Below are positions 41,201-51,064 of a stretch of DNA of 64,000 bases, one piece after another (position 1 is the first letter of the stretch; every line of letters starts with the position of its first letter). This DNA comes from Lycium barbarum (lineage: Eukaryota > Streptophyta > Magnoliopsida > Solanales > Solanaceae). The stretch is taken from the NCBI RefSeq assembly GCF_019175385.1, contig NC_083344.1, positions 5,432,965-5,496,964 of the forward strand. The letters are read 5' to 3'. The translations under genes were made by a program, and so were the position numbers. The notes below the pieces were generated by a model. That model worked only from the letters and a program-made list of their open reading frames with translations, was not told the DNA's origin and searched no databases.

Positions 41201-44134
41201 CTTTGAAGAATGCCCCTTTGATGACAAGGTGTTGTGTCTGAAAAAGGGCAATAGAATAGATTGAAATTGTGTTAAAGTAATATGATCTAATGGTGCTTAA
41301 ACAAACTACATCACAATTCGATATCATTAATATTCTTTAATATATCTGCTGGTTCTAGTACTAGTTATTGAATAATAGATAAAGATACTGAAGCTCTAAC
41401 ATAATGACGAAGGATATTCATGATATTAGTTTCATTTATTACCTTATCAGAAGGGGGCTTCGCCCGGAGCTTATTAATTTATTGAAAAGGATACCTTTTT
41501 CCCCAACGAAAAACAAACATACAGGCGGGGAATTTTAGTGGACTAACCCGCTTCCTATTATTCAATAGTCAATTCCTCGTATTTATGGAGCCATTGATAG
41601 GTGACCAGAACACCAGAAATTGGGACTACCCGAGCTAACGATAAGAGGCACAAATACTTTTTTCTACTAATTGATCATAATATAGGAACAGAAAAAGAAT
41701 CACTTTGATACTATACTACAAGAAGCATGTTAGGAGAATTGTAGGAATCTAAGGATGACTCGAACAATTCAAGGCCAAGACAGGAGCTCAACAGAGGAAG
41801 CTCGAGTTTCTTAGCTATGGTGTATGGATGAGAGAAGAAGATGAGATAGAATTGTATAGAAACTGTAAATGTATATTTCAATAGATGATCTTTGTAGAAA
41901 CGATTACAATGTATATATGCATTACAATTCAGTCAAGTTGCATAACTGTTGCCAACTAATGGACAGCTAACCTCTAACTAATTTCTAACCAACTGCTGAC
42001 TTGGCATTTTTCCTAACTAATTAACTAACTTTGTGAATGAAAGGCTAATCAACTAACTTTGTGACTGAAGTGCTAATTTCGTATATCAAAGCAAGGGCAC
42101 AACAACTGCACGACAGCCGATCTTAGCTTGTGTCTATTGTTTCAATCATTAGCTTTGGTGATTTACTGATGACTCTCCATAAATTATAGGATTGGGATTG
42201 ATGAATGGTTGCGCGTCCCATCAGTACAAGATGTATACTCAATTGGTGATTGCAGTGGTTTTCTTGAAAGCACAGGCAGACAAGTTCTTCCAGCTTTGGC
42301 CCAAGTAAGTTACAAGGATAATGCAAGAATTTGACATAGTATTCATATGATGTTTCGCTTTAAACTCTAAACATTGGGGCAATGTTCTAAATTCAAAAAA
42401 CTGGTTTCGAATGTGATGCTGTTATCTTCTAGTTCTCTGCACCATATATTCACCAATAATATCAAATTCTCCTCAGGCTAGCAGCATTAGATATTAAAGA
42501 TTCTATGTCATTTGTTTATACAATTAGTATTCATGGGGGAACATGTCATGTCCTACATTTTAATTGTGCGATGCAATGAAGCTATGTTGCTCGGATCCTC
42601 CAAAAATGCCGTCAATCCTTTGTCGTGTCTTCCAAAATATGCATAATATTTGGAGGACCCAAAAAAAAAAAAAGGCATTGGATCCGAACAACGTATGAAT
42701 GACAATGGCTGTCAAATAAGTACTAACAACTTATGTAGTTTAGCTCTTTGTGTAATTGTTCTTTTGGGTATTTGTGATTGATGTTGAATATCTTTTCATT
42801 GTTTTGTCATACTTGTGTTTGTGGAGGCGGAGCCAAGGTTTTCAATTTATTGGTTCTGAATCACAATTTATTTTACTTATTGAGTTCTAAATAGATTAAT
42901 TATACATATTAAATAAATATTTAACACAAATATAAGGTTTTGAGCCCAAGCTACTAGGTTCCATCAACCCGAAACCACAATGGTGGCTTCGCTCCTGTGT
43001 GTTTGAGTCACAACTTTTTAAGGTAAATGTCTCTAAATAATGCCGGGATGTTTGGTGTGTTTGATCAGGTTGCAGAGAGGCAAGGAAAATATCTGGCAAG
43101 TTTGTTGAACAGGGTGGGTAAAGAAAGTGGAGGGCATGCCAATTCTGCACAAAACATGGACTTAGGAGATCCATTTGTGTATAAACATTTGGGAAGCATG
43201 GCTACTATTGGCAGATACAAGGCCCTTGTGGACCTCAGGGAGAGCAAGGTTTCCTCATTTTTCTATCTATATTATAGTGGTGTCTGAGTGAGTTTGAGCG
43301 TACCTTGACTATACTAGAGTACTTGTTATCTTCCACCAGCATAAATATCGAGTAACTCTATCCATCAAGACTTAAATACATGGAAAGAAACTAGTTCAAT
43401 ATTTTTTTATTCTGCTAGAATTTAAACTCTGAACTCTCATGGGTTTTAGGGATTTACACAAATGGCCTTTTTAGGCTACTATTAAATTCCATCTCCATTA
43501 GCCTAGTGAGTTAAATTCGTCCGCAAGAAGAAAAATCATCCAATTATCTCTAAAGACAATATTTAGCCCACTAGGCTAATAGGAAAAATAAAAATAAGGA
43601 GTGGTCTCCAAAAGGACATACGGTGCAAATTGCTGCAATTTTTCCCGTTATATTGACCGTTGGGCCATAATGTTTTACCTATGTTCCTTATCTAATTAAC
43701 GTGTTAGCTTACCTATTTGAAATTTGATAGCAAGATTTGTGACTTTTATCCATTTCATTGACTATTACATATTTCATCATTTTGTAAGTATGAGTTAGAG
43801 ATATATGGACATATTCATTCCATGTCAAAACAAATTCTTTATTTGTACATTGCCTTCTCTGGCGAGTTTGATTATCCATGTAGTTGTTTATGTCTCAGGT
43901 TGTTCAGTTTTCATGTTTCTCATTCCTCACCTTAATTCTGAATCTACTTTAACATTTTTTAACTATGTTCATATGGTACAGGAATCAAAAGGTGTATCTC
44001 TTGCAGGATTCACGAGTTTTTTTGTTTGGCGTTCAGCGTATCTGACTCGTGTAGTGAGCCGGAGGAATAAGTTATATGTTTTAGTCAACTGGTTGACAAC
44101 CTTAATCTTTGGCCGTGATATAAGTAGGATATAG
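31782..44134 (+). CDS. NDA: Internal alternative NAD(P)H-ubiquinone oxidoreductase (NDA type), 8 exons, 502 aa
   Basis: Type II NADH dehydrogenase of the inner mitochondrial membrane, matrix side. It passes electrons from NADH through FAD to ubiquinone without pumping protons. Exons: 31782-32240, 33306-33519, 34305-34465, 34571-34636, 40763-40923, 42190-42304, 43069-43248 and 43982-44134. The joined frame is open for 502 residues, the usual length. Residues 1-60 are a basic Ser-rich presequence. The first Rossmann motif is G73-S-G75-W-A-G78 (FAD). The second is G241-G-G243-P-T-G246 (NADH), with Glu278 at the end of its second strand, as in NADH-preferring members. IGDCSG and [15 protein letters not shown] in exons 6-7 are the distal FAD site. 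The C-terminus -SRI resembles a peroxisomal PTS1, as in Arabidopsis NDA proteins. Intron 3 is GC-AG. Introns 1, 2, 4, 5 and 6 hold MITEs or LTRs. No defect is seen. Confidence 0.96.
32289..32653. mobile_element. MITE with GTCAGACCTCTGTATAAC termini, NDA intron 1
   Basis: The left end GTCAGACCTCTGTATAACAG and right end GTTGTCATAGAGAGTTTTGAC are inverted copies. A hAT MITE (32394-32574) is nested in its middle, so this element is older. Same family as 41033-41169. Confidence 0.7.
32394..32574. mobile_element. hAT MITE in NDA intron 1
   Basis: CAGAGGCGGAGCCAGG to CTAGCTCCGCCCCTG, flanked by the exact duplication GTAGTCTG (32386-32393, 32575-32582). Same family as 5139 and 26631. Confidence 0.93.
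33306..33519 (+). CDS. NDA: NDA exon 2
   Basis: 214 nt, starting after TTTGTAG and ending in phase 1 (GATGTCCCCG before GTATAT). Encodes QCQTVTEG through [19 protein letters not shown]. Confidence 0.95.
33562..34260. repeat. Fold-back MITE with a 200-bp tandemly repeated arm, NDA intron 2
   Basis: GTGACAAAAAGTAGTTTTGT recurs with about 200-bp spacing (33776, 33976, 34174), giving about 2.5 direct units. The left part (33562-33720, GGTTAATGTCATGTATGATC and CCAAACTATGTTTGAATTGC) is the inverted complement of those units. The block therefore looks like an inverted-repeat MITE whose right arm was amplified. No short target duplication identified. Confidence 0.75.
34305..34465 (+). CDS. NDA: NDA exon 3
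   Basis: 161 nt after ATGAGGCAG, ending in phase 0 at ATTGAG, the NADH-contact Glu278. The next bases are GCAAGC, a GC donor. Carries the GGGPTG dinucleotide motif. Confidence 0.95.
34466..34570 (+). other. GC-AG intron 3 of NDA
   Basis: The exon 3 frame and the conserved residues [16 protein letters not shown] fix the junction at GAG/GCAAGC...GATAG/GCAAAT. The donor AG/GCAAGC matches the consensus of the rare GC-AG introns. No GT nearby preserves both frame and residues. The intron is 105 nt. Confidence 0.85.
34571..34636 (+). CDS. NDA: NDA exon 4
   Basis: 66 nt (22 codons), [22 protein letters not shown], between TTGATAG and GTGAGA. Small but conserved. Confidence 0.94.
36100..38975 (-). 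mobile_element. Nested solo Gypsy LTR (2,876 bp)
   Basis: Begins TGTCACGCCCC and ends GGGGTGTTACA, with the exact duplication CTACT at 36095-36099 and 38976-38980. Deleting it rejoins the outer LTR in register with the related LTR at 59036 (compare 36080-36099 plus 38981 with about 60467-60495). It is related to but distinct from the outer LTR. The chance frames in it are not genes. Confidence 0.92.
38320..38520. repeat. Cluster of GTTACGGNCCGTAAC palindromes in the nested LTR
   Basis: Eight or more TACGG or CCGTA half-sites occur in 200 bp, several forming perfect or near palindromes such as GTTACGGACCGTAAC. The block could form small hairpins. Confidence 0.75.
40763..40923 (+). CDS. NDA: NDA exon 5
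   Basis: 161 nt after TTTTCAG, ending in phase 2 before GTAAGT. Encodes [18 protein letters not shown] and [18 protein letters not shown]. Confidence 0.95.
41033..41169. mobile_element. MITE with TATAGTCA termini, NDA intron 5
   Basis: TATAGTCAAATCTCTCTATA at the left and, inverted from the right, TATACAGTCAGACCTCTGTA. 137 bp. Same family as the intron 1 element at 32289. Confidence 0.75.
41440..41660. other. GC-richer block of unknown origin in NDA intron 5
   Basis: AGAAGGGGGCTTCGCCCGGA, GGCGGGGAATTTTAGTGGAC and GGGACTACCCGAGCTAACG stand out from the AT-rich intron and look like organelle DNA in style. I could not place it in a plastid or mitochondrial gene, so origin is left open. Confidence 0.3.
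42190..42304 (+). CDS. NDA: NDA exon 6
   Basis: 115 nt after AATTATAG, ending in phase 0 before GTAAGT. Encodes [20 protein letters not shown] and the start of LPALAQ. Confidence 0.95.
42822..42997. mobile_element. hAT MITE in NDA intron 6
   Basis: TGGAGGCGGAGCCAAGG to TGGCTTCGCTCCTG, flanked by the exact duplication TGTGTTTG (42814-42821, 42998-43005). Same family as 5139, 26631 and 32394, more diverged at its first base. Confidence 0.88.
43069..43248 (+). CDS. NDA: NDA exon 7
   Basis: 180 nt (60 codons) after TTGATCAG, ending at AGCAAG before GTTTCC. Encodes [17 protein letters not shown] through [19 protein letters not shown]. Confidence 0.95.
43982..44134 (+). CDS. NDA: NDA exon 8 and stop
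   Basis: 50 codons plus TAG after TGGTACAG. Encodes the membrane-facing C-terminal helix ([34 protein letters not shown]). Confidence 0.95.
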   Translation, partial: ESKGVSLAGFTSFFVWRSAYLTRVVSRRNKLYVLVNWLTTLIFGRDISRI

Positions 44135-44619
44135 ACGGAAAAAGAAAAATGGTTCTTTCAGTTTCACCATAAGGAACTACTCTTGCTTCTTGTGTCGGAC
44201 AGTGTCAATCTATTATCACAATTCAACTCGTGTAAGTTTCGGATTTGGGGTTGTAGAGATCACAGGAATTTACTTCATGTAATCATGTCCATAATGTTTG
44301 TACTTAGCGTTATTTTCGTATGATGTCAACATATTGTGTATATATACACATTAAGTTTAATTTTAGAAAAAGGAAAAGTATTCACATATTTATCGTATAT
44401 GGAATGATTTTTTTTTTTTTTTTGATGAAATGGTGTCGAATGACAACCTTGTTATTGTTGTGGTTGTTTTCTCATTAGTTTATGTTAGTAATCAGGAAAC
44501 ACAAACATCGACAAGGATACATAAGTAAACTCCGAAGCACTGAGAAGCCAAACATGTTTTTTTTTTAAATGCGTATTTTAAAAAGTTGAGGCGTTTGACC
44601 AAGTTTTTAAATTTTTTTT
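44135..44619. other. 3' flank of NDA
   Basis: Presumed 3' UTR and downstream DNA (AT-rich, T-tract near 44409-44423). No further feature seen. Confidence 0.5.
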
Positions 44620-45081
44620 GGAAAAAGGGTAAAAAATGCCCCTCTACTTTGAGAAAAGAGCTAAAAATATCCTCCATTACAAATTTGGGTCAAAAATACC
44701 CCTCTCGTCATTAAAGTTTTCAAATATACCCCTGTCTTAACGGAAATCCCCAAAATAATCCGATTTCATTTTTAAACCAGCTCCATTTAAACCCGAGCCA
44801 ACTACATAAAAAATTCATATACGACCAACTTGTTCTCGAGTCCTACATCTGGAGCCACTAGGCACAGGAGCGGGTAACCCATATGAGTTTTTTATTTAGT
44901 TGGTTCGGGTGAAAATTGAGCAGATTTAAAAATGAAATCAAGTTATTTTGGAAATTTTCATTAAGACAGGGGTATATTTGAAAACTTTAATGACGGAATG
45001 AGTATTTTTGACCCAAATTTATAATGAAAGATATTTTTAGCTTTTTTCCCAAAGTAGAGGGGTAATTTTGGCCCTTTTCCC
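44620..45081. mobile_element. Fold-back MITE with about 165-bp arms
   Basis: GGAAAAAGGGTAAAAAATGCC, TACTTTG and TTAAAGTTTTCAAATATACC in the left arm recur inverted in the right arm (GGTATATTTGAAAACTTTAA, CAAAGTAGAGGGG, GGCCCTTTTCC). The arms cover about 70 percent of the element. Target duplication unclear because the flanks are A/T runs. Confidence 0.8.
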
Positions 45082-45599
45082 AAAAAAAAAAGTCCTTTTG
45101 ATTAGTACTAGCAGAGACTGTTTTCAGAAGTTTGGAAAAGAAAACTTATATTCCAAAAGCACTTTTGGAACATTTCCTTCAAAATAATAGAAAATCGTTG
45201 ATTTTAACTTGGTTCAAGATGTTTAATTAATCCAACATAGTCTCTGCATTGTTTCATCTATTATCCGTTAGTGAGCATATATTTTAGAGATCACCAAGAT
45301 ATAAGGAAATGATTCAACATACTTAACAATTTCAATAGAAAAAAATGAACCTATAATAATCTTTTGTATTATTTATTAATAGCTTTTACTTTTAAAACTA
45401 AATACCTTTTGAGACATTCGACTTAAAACTAAAAACAAAATGTAATAAGCCACAAAATTAAATGACCTCACAAGATTGGGGTCACATCTTAAGTGTATTA
45501 AAAAAATGAATGAGACAGAAACACACAAGTCCTTTCTGTTTGAAGCAGAGCTATACTTTTTTTGTGCCTTTAGAAATTTGAGGGAAAAGGAATGATTAA

Positions 45600-45650
45600 A
45601 TCCCATATCGAAACATAAAGAAAGTCTGAACTACTTGTTGCATATCAAAT
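45600..45650 (+). promoter_or_regulatory. snRNA promoter of U5 copy 1 (USE and TATA)
   Basis: ATCCCATATCG (45600-45610) differs by one base from the plant snRNA upstream sequence element RTCCCACATCG. About 33 bp downstream is the weak TATA-like GCATATCAAAT. The spacing fits RNA polymerase II snRNA genes. Confidence 0.65.
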
Positions 45651-45680
45651 GGCAACGCAAGCTAAGAGCAAAAGTCACGC

Positions 45681-45800
45681 AGCCACGCAGTGAGCACAAA
45701 GCGAACTATTCTTTCGCCTTTTACTAAAGAATACCGTGTGTGCGCTGCATTTAGTGGCATACGCTTATTTTTGGAGGGGTTTTCTTTATTGAGTACCCCT
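45681..45800 (+). ncRNA. U5: U5 spliceosomal snRNA, copy 1
   Basis: U5 holds the exon ends together in the spliceosome through its invariant loop 1. Here the 5' stem GCAGTGAGCACA pairs with TGTGTGCGCTGC. The inner stem and loop TTCTTTCGCCTTTTACTAAA is intact. The Sm site ATTTTTGGAG and a terminal hairpin (AGGGGT...ACCCCT) follow. ACAATTCTAGTTTCAA at 45801-45816 resembles the plant snRNA 3' box. About 120 nt, the usual size. The start at AGCCACGCAG is inferred from TATA spacing. The loop, Sm site and 3' box look functional, but the TATA box is weak. Confidence 0.88.
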
Positions 45801-45924
45801 ACAATTCTAGTTTCAATGTTTTAAATGTCTTGTTTGATTATTGACATTCATAGATGTCTTCAAATTTCTCCAGTTATTTCATTTTGATACCAAATAATTT
45901 TATTGAACACTCGAACTTAGGAGT

Positions 45925-46106
45925 TGTTATGAATAGTTCTTAGGAGAAACTCTAAAGATAGAAACTTTAGGGTTAGTGACTTTGAGATTAAGTCAGTTTT
46001 TTTCTATAAATATAGAGGTTTTTCTTCATTGTAAACACATCTCGAAATTCTCCTCTCCTCTCTTTCTCTGCAATGTTTTTGTTCTAATTTTATTTATTTT
46101 ATAACA
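45925..46106 (+). repeat. 5' LTR of the Copia remnant
   Basis: Inverted ends TGTTAT and ATAACA, with TATA box TATAAATA at 46005-46012. It is inserted in the tail of U5 unit 1 (GAACTTAGGAG), which is homologous to GAACTTAGAG in unit 2. Confidence 0.8.
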
Positions 46107-47000
46107 CGTTATCGGCATAAGACTCTGCCTTGAGCACTTACTTAAAAAAGATCTTGAGATTTGGAGAAAGGTAACCTATAGTTATCATCGGTCTAAGAAA
46201 TTGGAGGTTTAACAAATGTACCAATAGCCACTATGAGTATTCACCTTGCCTTCGAAAAGGTATGGACTGTTTTATTTTAATCAATTTGAATCCATTGGAC
46301 TATTATGTTTTCATATCACTGGGATCTATGAATAAGCATCACTTATGCATATCTAGTTTTTCCACAGCATAAGCTTATCGTATTGAACATACATGTGTAA
46401 GCATTTGATTTTCAAGAGCATATAGAAGCATTTGTTGGACTATTGCATCTGTGTGCTTTTAAATGTCCATATTGCAATAAATTTGTAGAAAAAAATAATT
46501 TATTTCCTATGACTAATGCAGATTTTAATATTTGAAATAAAATTGCTCCTGAAGAGCAATACGTGATGAGATATCGAGAAATATTATGACATTAACGCCA
46601 CATTGGCTTGAACTTCGGCAGAGTTCATGTACAACCACCAGAAGTGGTAACATATTTCATGTCTTCGTTAATCACTAGAAGACTAGAAGTGATAATAATT
46701 TTACAAGCTTATAGTATATGTATGCCTCGATTTGCTCCTAAAGTAGTAATATCTTAAAAGAGATTATAAGCTATCATAATTTGATATGCTCAGAACACGT
46801 AGAGATGATTCTATTACATTCCTGAAGATGAGAACTTTTGATAAATGTTTCAAATACAGATTCATTCCCAGAAGTGAATGTGATGATATATAGTAAAGAT
46901 TATAAATAAGGACATGAGATTAGTTGTGAAGTTATCACGAGTCACCTCCAGAAAAGATAGAATAATTGAAGAAAAAAAATATTCTAAATATTTTATGCTT

Positions 47001-47320
47001 TACTCCTGAAGTAGTAAACTTTGAAATTTGCTCATGAAGTAGCAAACTTTGAACTCTATTTCCGAAATAGTAAACTTTGAGCTCTACTCCCGAAGTATTA
47101 AGACTCTGAATTCTACTTCCGAATTAGTAGGACCTTGAAATCTACTCCCGAAGTAGTAGGATCCTGAAATCTACTCCCGAAGAAGTTTACTCTTGAAGTA
47201 GTAAATATTCTGAAATTTACTCGTGAATTAGTAGAACTTTGAAATTTACTTTCGAAGTGGTCAACCTTTAAATTTTACTCCTGAAGTAGTAAAACTCTAA
47301 AAAATTACTCCTGAAGCAGA
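47001..47320. repeat. Minisatellite, about 12 units of 28-30 bp, inside the Copia remnant
   Basis: TACTCCYGAAGTAGTA is repeated with spacings of 28, 28, 28, 29, 29, 29, (16), 30, 29, 29 and 30. The period is not a multiple of three, so it would not keep a reading frame. Confidence 0.88.
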
Positions 47321-49415
47321 AAGAATTGGTAGTATATCGGAGACAATATTTTGAAGAAATGTTTTCTTGTACTTGAGAAAAATAATGAGCTATTATAAAG
47401 TGTATCTAAATGACCAGACTTGATTCCCCGAAGTGAGTGAATGAAAGAAAGACCACAACTTATCTCCTAGAGAGACGGAATAATAAAGGACATATATACT
47501 ATTCCTATGGTATAAAAGTTATTGCAACACGTGCCTGTAGTACGTAAAAGCATATTGGTTAATTTTTTTTTTTAATATTAAGCATCATCTTAAGGCAAAT
47601 TGAAACATATCTTATAAAATGTTTGAATATTAGTGTTAGTTTACTTATTCACTGAATAAAAGAGTAAAGTTGCTCACGTTTTGAGCATAAAACCACCATA
47701 TGCATGGGTAAAATACTAATTAAAATGATGAAAACTTTTCTAAGGCAGATGACGTATTTTATGACCAAAGATATGGGTACCCACTGGAATATTTTAGTTT
47801 AACTTGATCTTATCATTTAATAGCAAATTACATATATACTTGATGATTATATATGGCGTTGTGTTCCATTATTTGTGATTAGTTTTTGCGTAATATGGTT
47901 ACAGTTGTTATTTGATCGTTATATATTATCTGGACTTGTCACATTCTGATCACATTCGTATTGTAGATGGTTAAGTTTTACTAGCACAACGCACATACAT
48001 TTAATCATAGTGTTCACACTTTATCATTATGTGTTATTAAATTATCATGTTGACCATATAAGTCACAAGTAAATTGTTGTATCCTAATAGGACTTATCAA
48101 TTTAGTGAGTTGTTATACTTAATAGGACTCGTCAAAACTAATCAGTTTTAAATATATGATGGAGTCTGTTATATGCTTAGTTTTCACTTTGTATATTCTC
48201 ACAGTACTAATCATGACACCAGTAGTATCTAATTATAATTTCTTTTATGATACATGCAATATCTAAACAATGTTTACAGAGTTAATGATCAAGGACTCCA
48301 GAAGAGCTAACTATTTATCTAGAAGATCATGACACTTGTAGTGTCCAAACGATATGTGATTATTGAGAATAAATTAAAAGCTCATGAAGATCTTATATAC
48401 TATTATGTCATTTGTTCTAGATTGTACTCCATATAAAGTTGTTATGATCGAAACACTAGTTGTGGCAAACCTGAACTTTACTAAAGTAAATGGCTATCAT
48501 ATTGAAGCTATAAATGATTGGAGGATTAAATATCTTCAAAATCATAGTTGGTAAGAAATATCTATGTGAAAGGTTACACACCTTATTCTCCAAATTGTAC
48601 TATAGATATAATCATGATGAAATCACATGTCACGATAACCAGAAGTTTATCGATGCGAAAAGAATTCATGTCATAGTAAATCAGAAGTTTTACTAAAACA
48701 AATAGCACATGGCATGGTAAACTTGAAATTTACTAGTATAAATAATTTTATCAGTCAACATGAGCGATTTGGCCATCCCGATTCAAATATGATCTGCAAA
48801 TTAAGTATTTGAGATATATTGAAGAACTGGAAGATTCTTCAAGAATTTATTTTTATTTCTTGTTCTCATTATAAGTTGATTATACTAGCTAATGTTGGAA
48901 CTGAATTCCCTAAATTCTGAAAAATTATAAAAGGTGAATATAGGCCCGTTCACCTATTATGTGATATCTTAAATAGATGTATCAATGAGATGGTCACATG
49001 TGCATTTATTGTCAACCTATAGTTTGATGTTTACAATATTACTTGCTCAAAATAATTGAGTTAAGAGCACAATTTTCAGATTATGTAATCAAGACAATCT
49101 ATCTTGATAATGCTGGTTTATATCCAAGCTGGTTTGGCGTTAAATGCCTCCATTAAATAACCAAATCATTGCTTATGAGAAGAAAGCTTCATGTGCTGGT
49201 CTGAGATATGATATATTATATACAACATCACTTGTATGCTTCAGACCAATAGATTATGATGAATTCTCCCCTCACAATTGGTTCAGGGTTAGGAGCCATA
49301 TATTTCCATGTAACAATTTTTTATGTGTGGTGTATGATTAATTAATCTACCATGATGCACAAAGATGAATTTCCCCAAAGAAGATGGGATATATGTTAGT
49401 TGATCTAACATAAGA

Positions 49416-49434
49416 GGGGGGGGGGGGGGGGGGG
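49416..49434. repeat. G19 homopolymer
   Basis: Uninterrupted G run between the integrase and RT remnants of the Copia element. The length may be unreliable in an assembly. Confidence 0.9.
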
Positions 49435-50826
49435 AGAAGTAGCTAGGAAATATGTTGTGAATTATCATTAGTATGATCCTAATTCAAAAGGTAATTCAAG
49501 TTAAATGCTAGAAGCATTTGCTGACCCAAAAGTAGTTTCATATTTCAGCTGCAAAATGCTCCTATTAATATAAATGTCCCTGAAGGACAAAGTATACAAC
49601 ATGCATGAAGCATGGTAGATCAATCGATTCCAAATGAAATAATCCTTGAAAAGGGAGAGGAGCAAATGATCAAAATGGTCATAATAAGGAGGCAATGTGC
49701 TATTGAAGAGCATATGACACAACACTTCAAGAAATCTCATGAGAGGTTTCGGTACCTAAAAGTATGCTAACGTAGAAATTACTATCAAGTGAAATGACAC
49801 ATCTTGGTAAGCGTAATGCTTATTGGACCTGCTGTCCAGACACCATAATATGCCACATCATTTAAATAGATATGGATGTTGTCACAACCTATATGAATTA
49901 CTTTACAAAATTCATATGAAATTTTTTGAAGAATTTTAAATGTCTGAAGCATATACAAGTTCTAGAATTTTGTTCATAATTCTTATATGAATTAAATGAA
50001 GCAAGGTGAATGCAATTTAATTACCTTAATGAATATTCATTAACTAAGGGTATCCTTACGTCTTTGTGGAAATCAAAATATGTCATATTGTTGGTGCAAG
50101 TTGATGACTTGAATAATATTAACTCCTGAAGAGTTCTCAAAAGCAGTATATTATATGTTGAAAGAAGTTGAAATGAGAAACTTGAAGAATTCTTTGGTCT
50201 TGAAGTGTCATATCTTTATGTTACAGTCATACGATGTTGTTCTATATGATAGTCAAATCATATAAAGATAACATCTGTTTATAAAGCAAGTCAGGAATGC
50301 ACTTGGAGTGATTTCAATAATACAACTCTATTCAAAGACTGAAGGTGTAGCAGCATACATAGCCCAACTAAAGAGTGAATTTATAAAAGGACAAAGCATA
50401 TTTCACCAAAGTTGTTCTTCACACACGAGCTCTAGAAGAATGGTGATATCAACGTGCAAGAGATTTGTTTAATCGATAATATGACTGATTTATTCACCAA
50501 GTCTCTACCAACTGCAACTTTCAAGAAGATGGTGCACAGGATTGAGATGTGAAGATTCAAATTTTTAGATTGAAATTTTCATCAGGGGAGTTTATCTTTT
50601 GTAATATATTTTAACATCTTTTACTTTTAAAACTAAATATCTTTTGAGACATTTGACTTAAAACTAAAAAGAAAATGTAATAGGCCTCAAAATTAAATGA
50701 CCTCACAAGATTGGGATCACATCTTAAATGTATTAAAAAAAGGAATGAGACAGAAACACATAAGTCCTTTATGTTTGAAGCTCACTTTTTTTGCCTTTAA
50801 AAATTTGAGGGAAAAGGAATGATTAA

Positions 50827-50837
50827 GTCCCATATCG
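50827..50837 (+). promoter_or_regulatory. USE of U5 copy 2
   Basis: GTCCCATATCG, one mismatch to RTCCCACATCG, followed at about 50868 by the same weak GCATATCAAA as copy 1. Confidence 0.6.
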
Positions 50838-50907
50838 AAACATAAAGAAAGTCTGAACTACTTGTTGCATATCAAACGGCAGCGCAAGCGAAGAACAAAA
50901 CACACGC

Positions 50908-51039
50908 AGCCACGCAGTGAGCACAAAGCTAATTATTCTTTCGCCTTTTACTAAAGAATACTGTGTGTGCGCTGCACTTAGTGACATATGCCTCCAATTA
51001 CGCCTATTTTTGGAGGGGTTTTCTTTATTGAGCGCCCCT
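50908..51039 (+). pseudogene. U5: U5 snRNA, copy 2, probably a pseudogene
   Basis: It has the same stem, loop 1 (CGCCTTTTACTAAAGAATAC) and Sm site (ATTTTTGGAG) as copy 1. However, ACCGTG after the loop is CTGTG, a 12-13 bp insertion (around TGCCTCCAATTACGCC) sits just before the Sm site, and the 3' box is ACAATTCTACTTTTAA, with AGT lost. The Mutator-type MITE begins 26 bp downstream. Loop and Sm site are intact, so some activity cannot be excluded. Confidence 0.8.
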
Positions 51040-51064
51040 TACAATTCTACTTTTAATGTTTTAA

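Larger units (their letters stand above)
45925..50600 (+). mobile_element. Decayed Ty1/Copia element (Ale/Retrofit-like), 3' LTR missing
   Basis: A 182-bp LTR (45925-46106) with termini TGTTAT/ATAACA is followed by CGTTATCGGCATAAGACTC, which resembles the internal-tRNA primer sites of plant Copia elements. Polyprotein remnants on the plus strand: integrase-like text at 48938-49380 (MRWSHVCILST, AQIIELRAQFSDYVIKT) and the RNase H end at 50395-50555 (TKHISPKLFFTHEL, DNMTDLFTKSLPTATFKKM). GGGGAG at 50586 is the polypurine-tract position. After it no LTR follows. The next U5 repeat unit begins at about 50617, so the right end was deleted. The frame is full of stops and shifts. Confidence 0.82.

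Noticed and set aside
45700..45760. Reading the U5 units as protein-coding or as tRNA
   Set aside because: Loop 1, Sm site, USE and 3' box all fit U5 snRNA, and frames are short.
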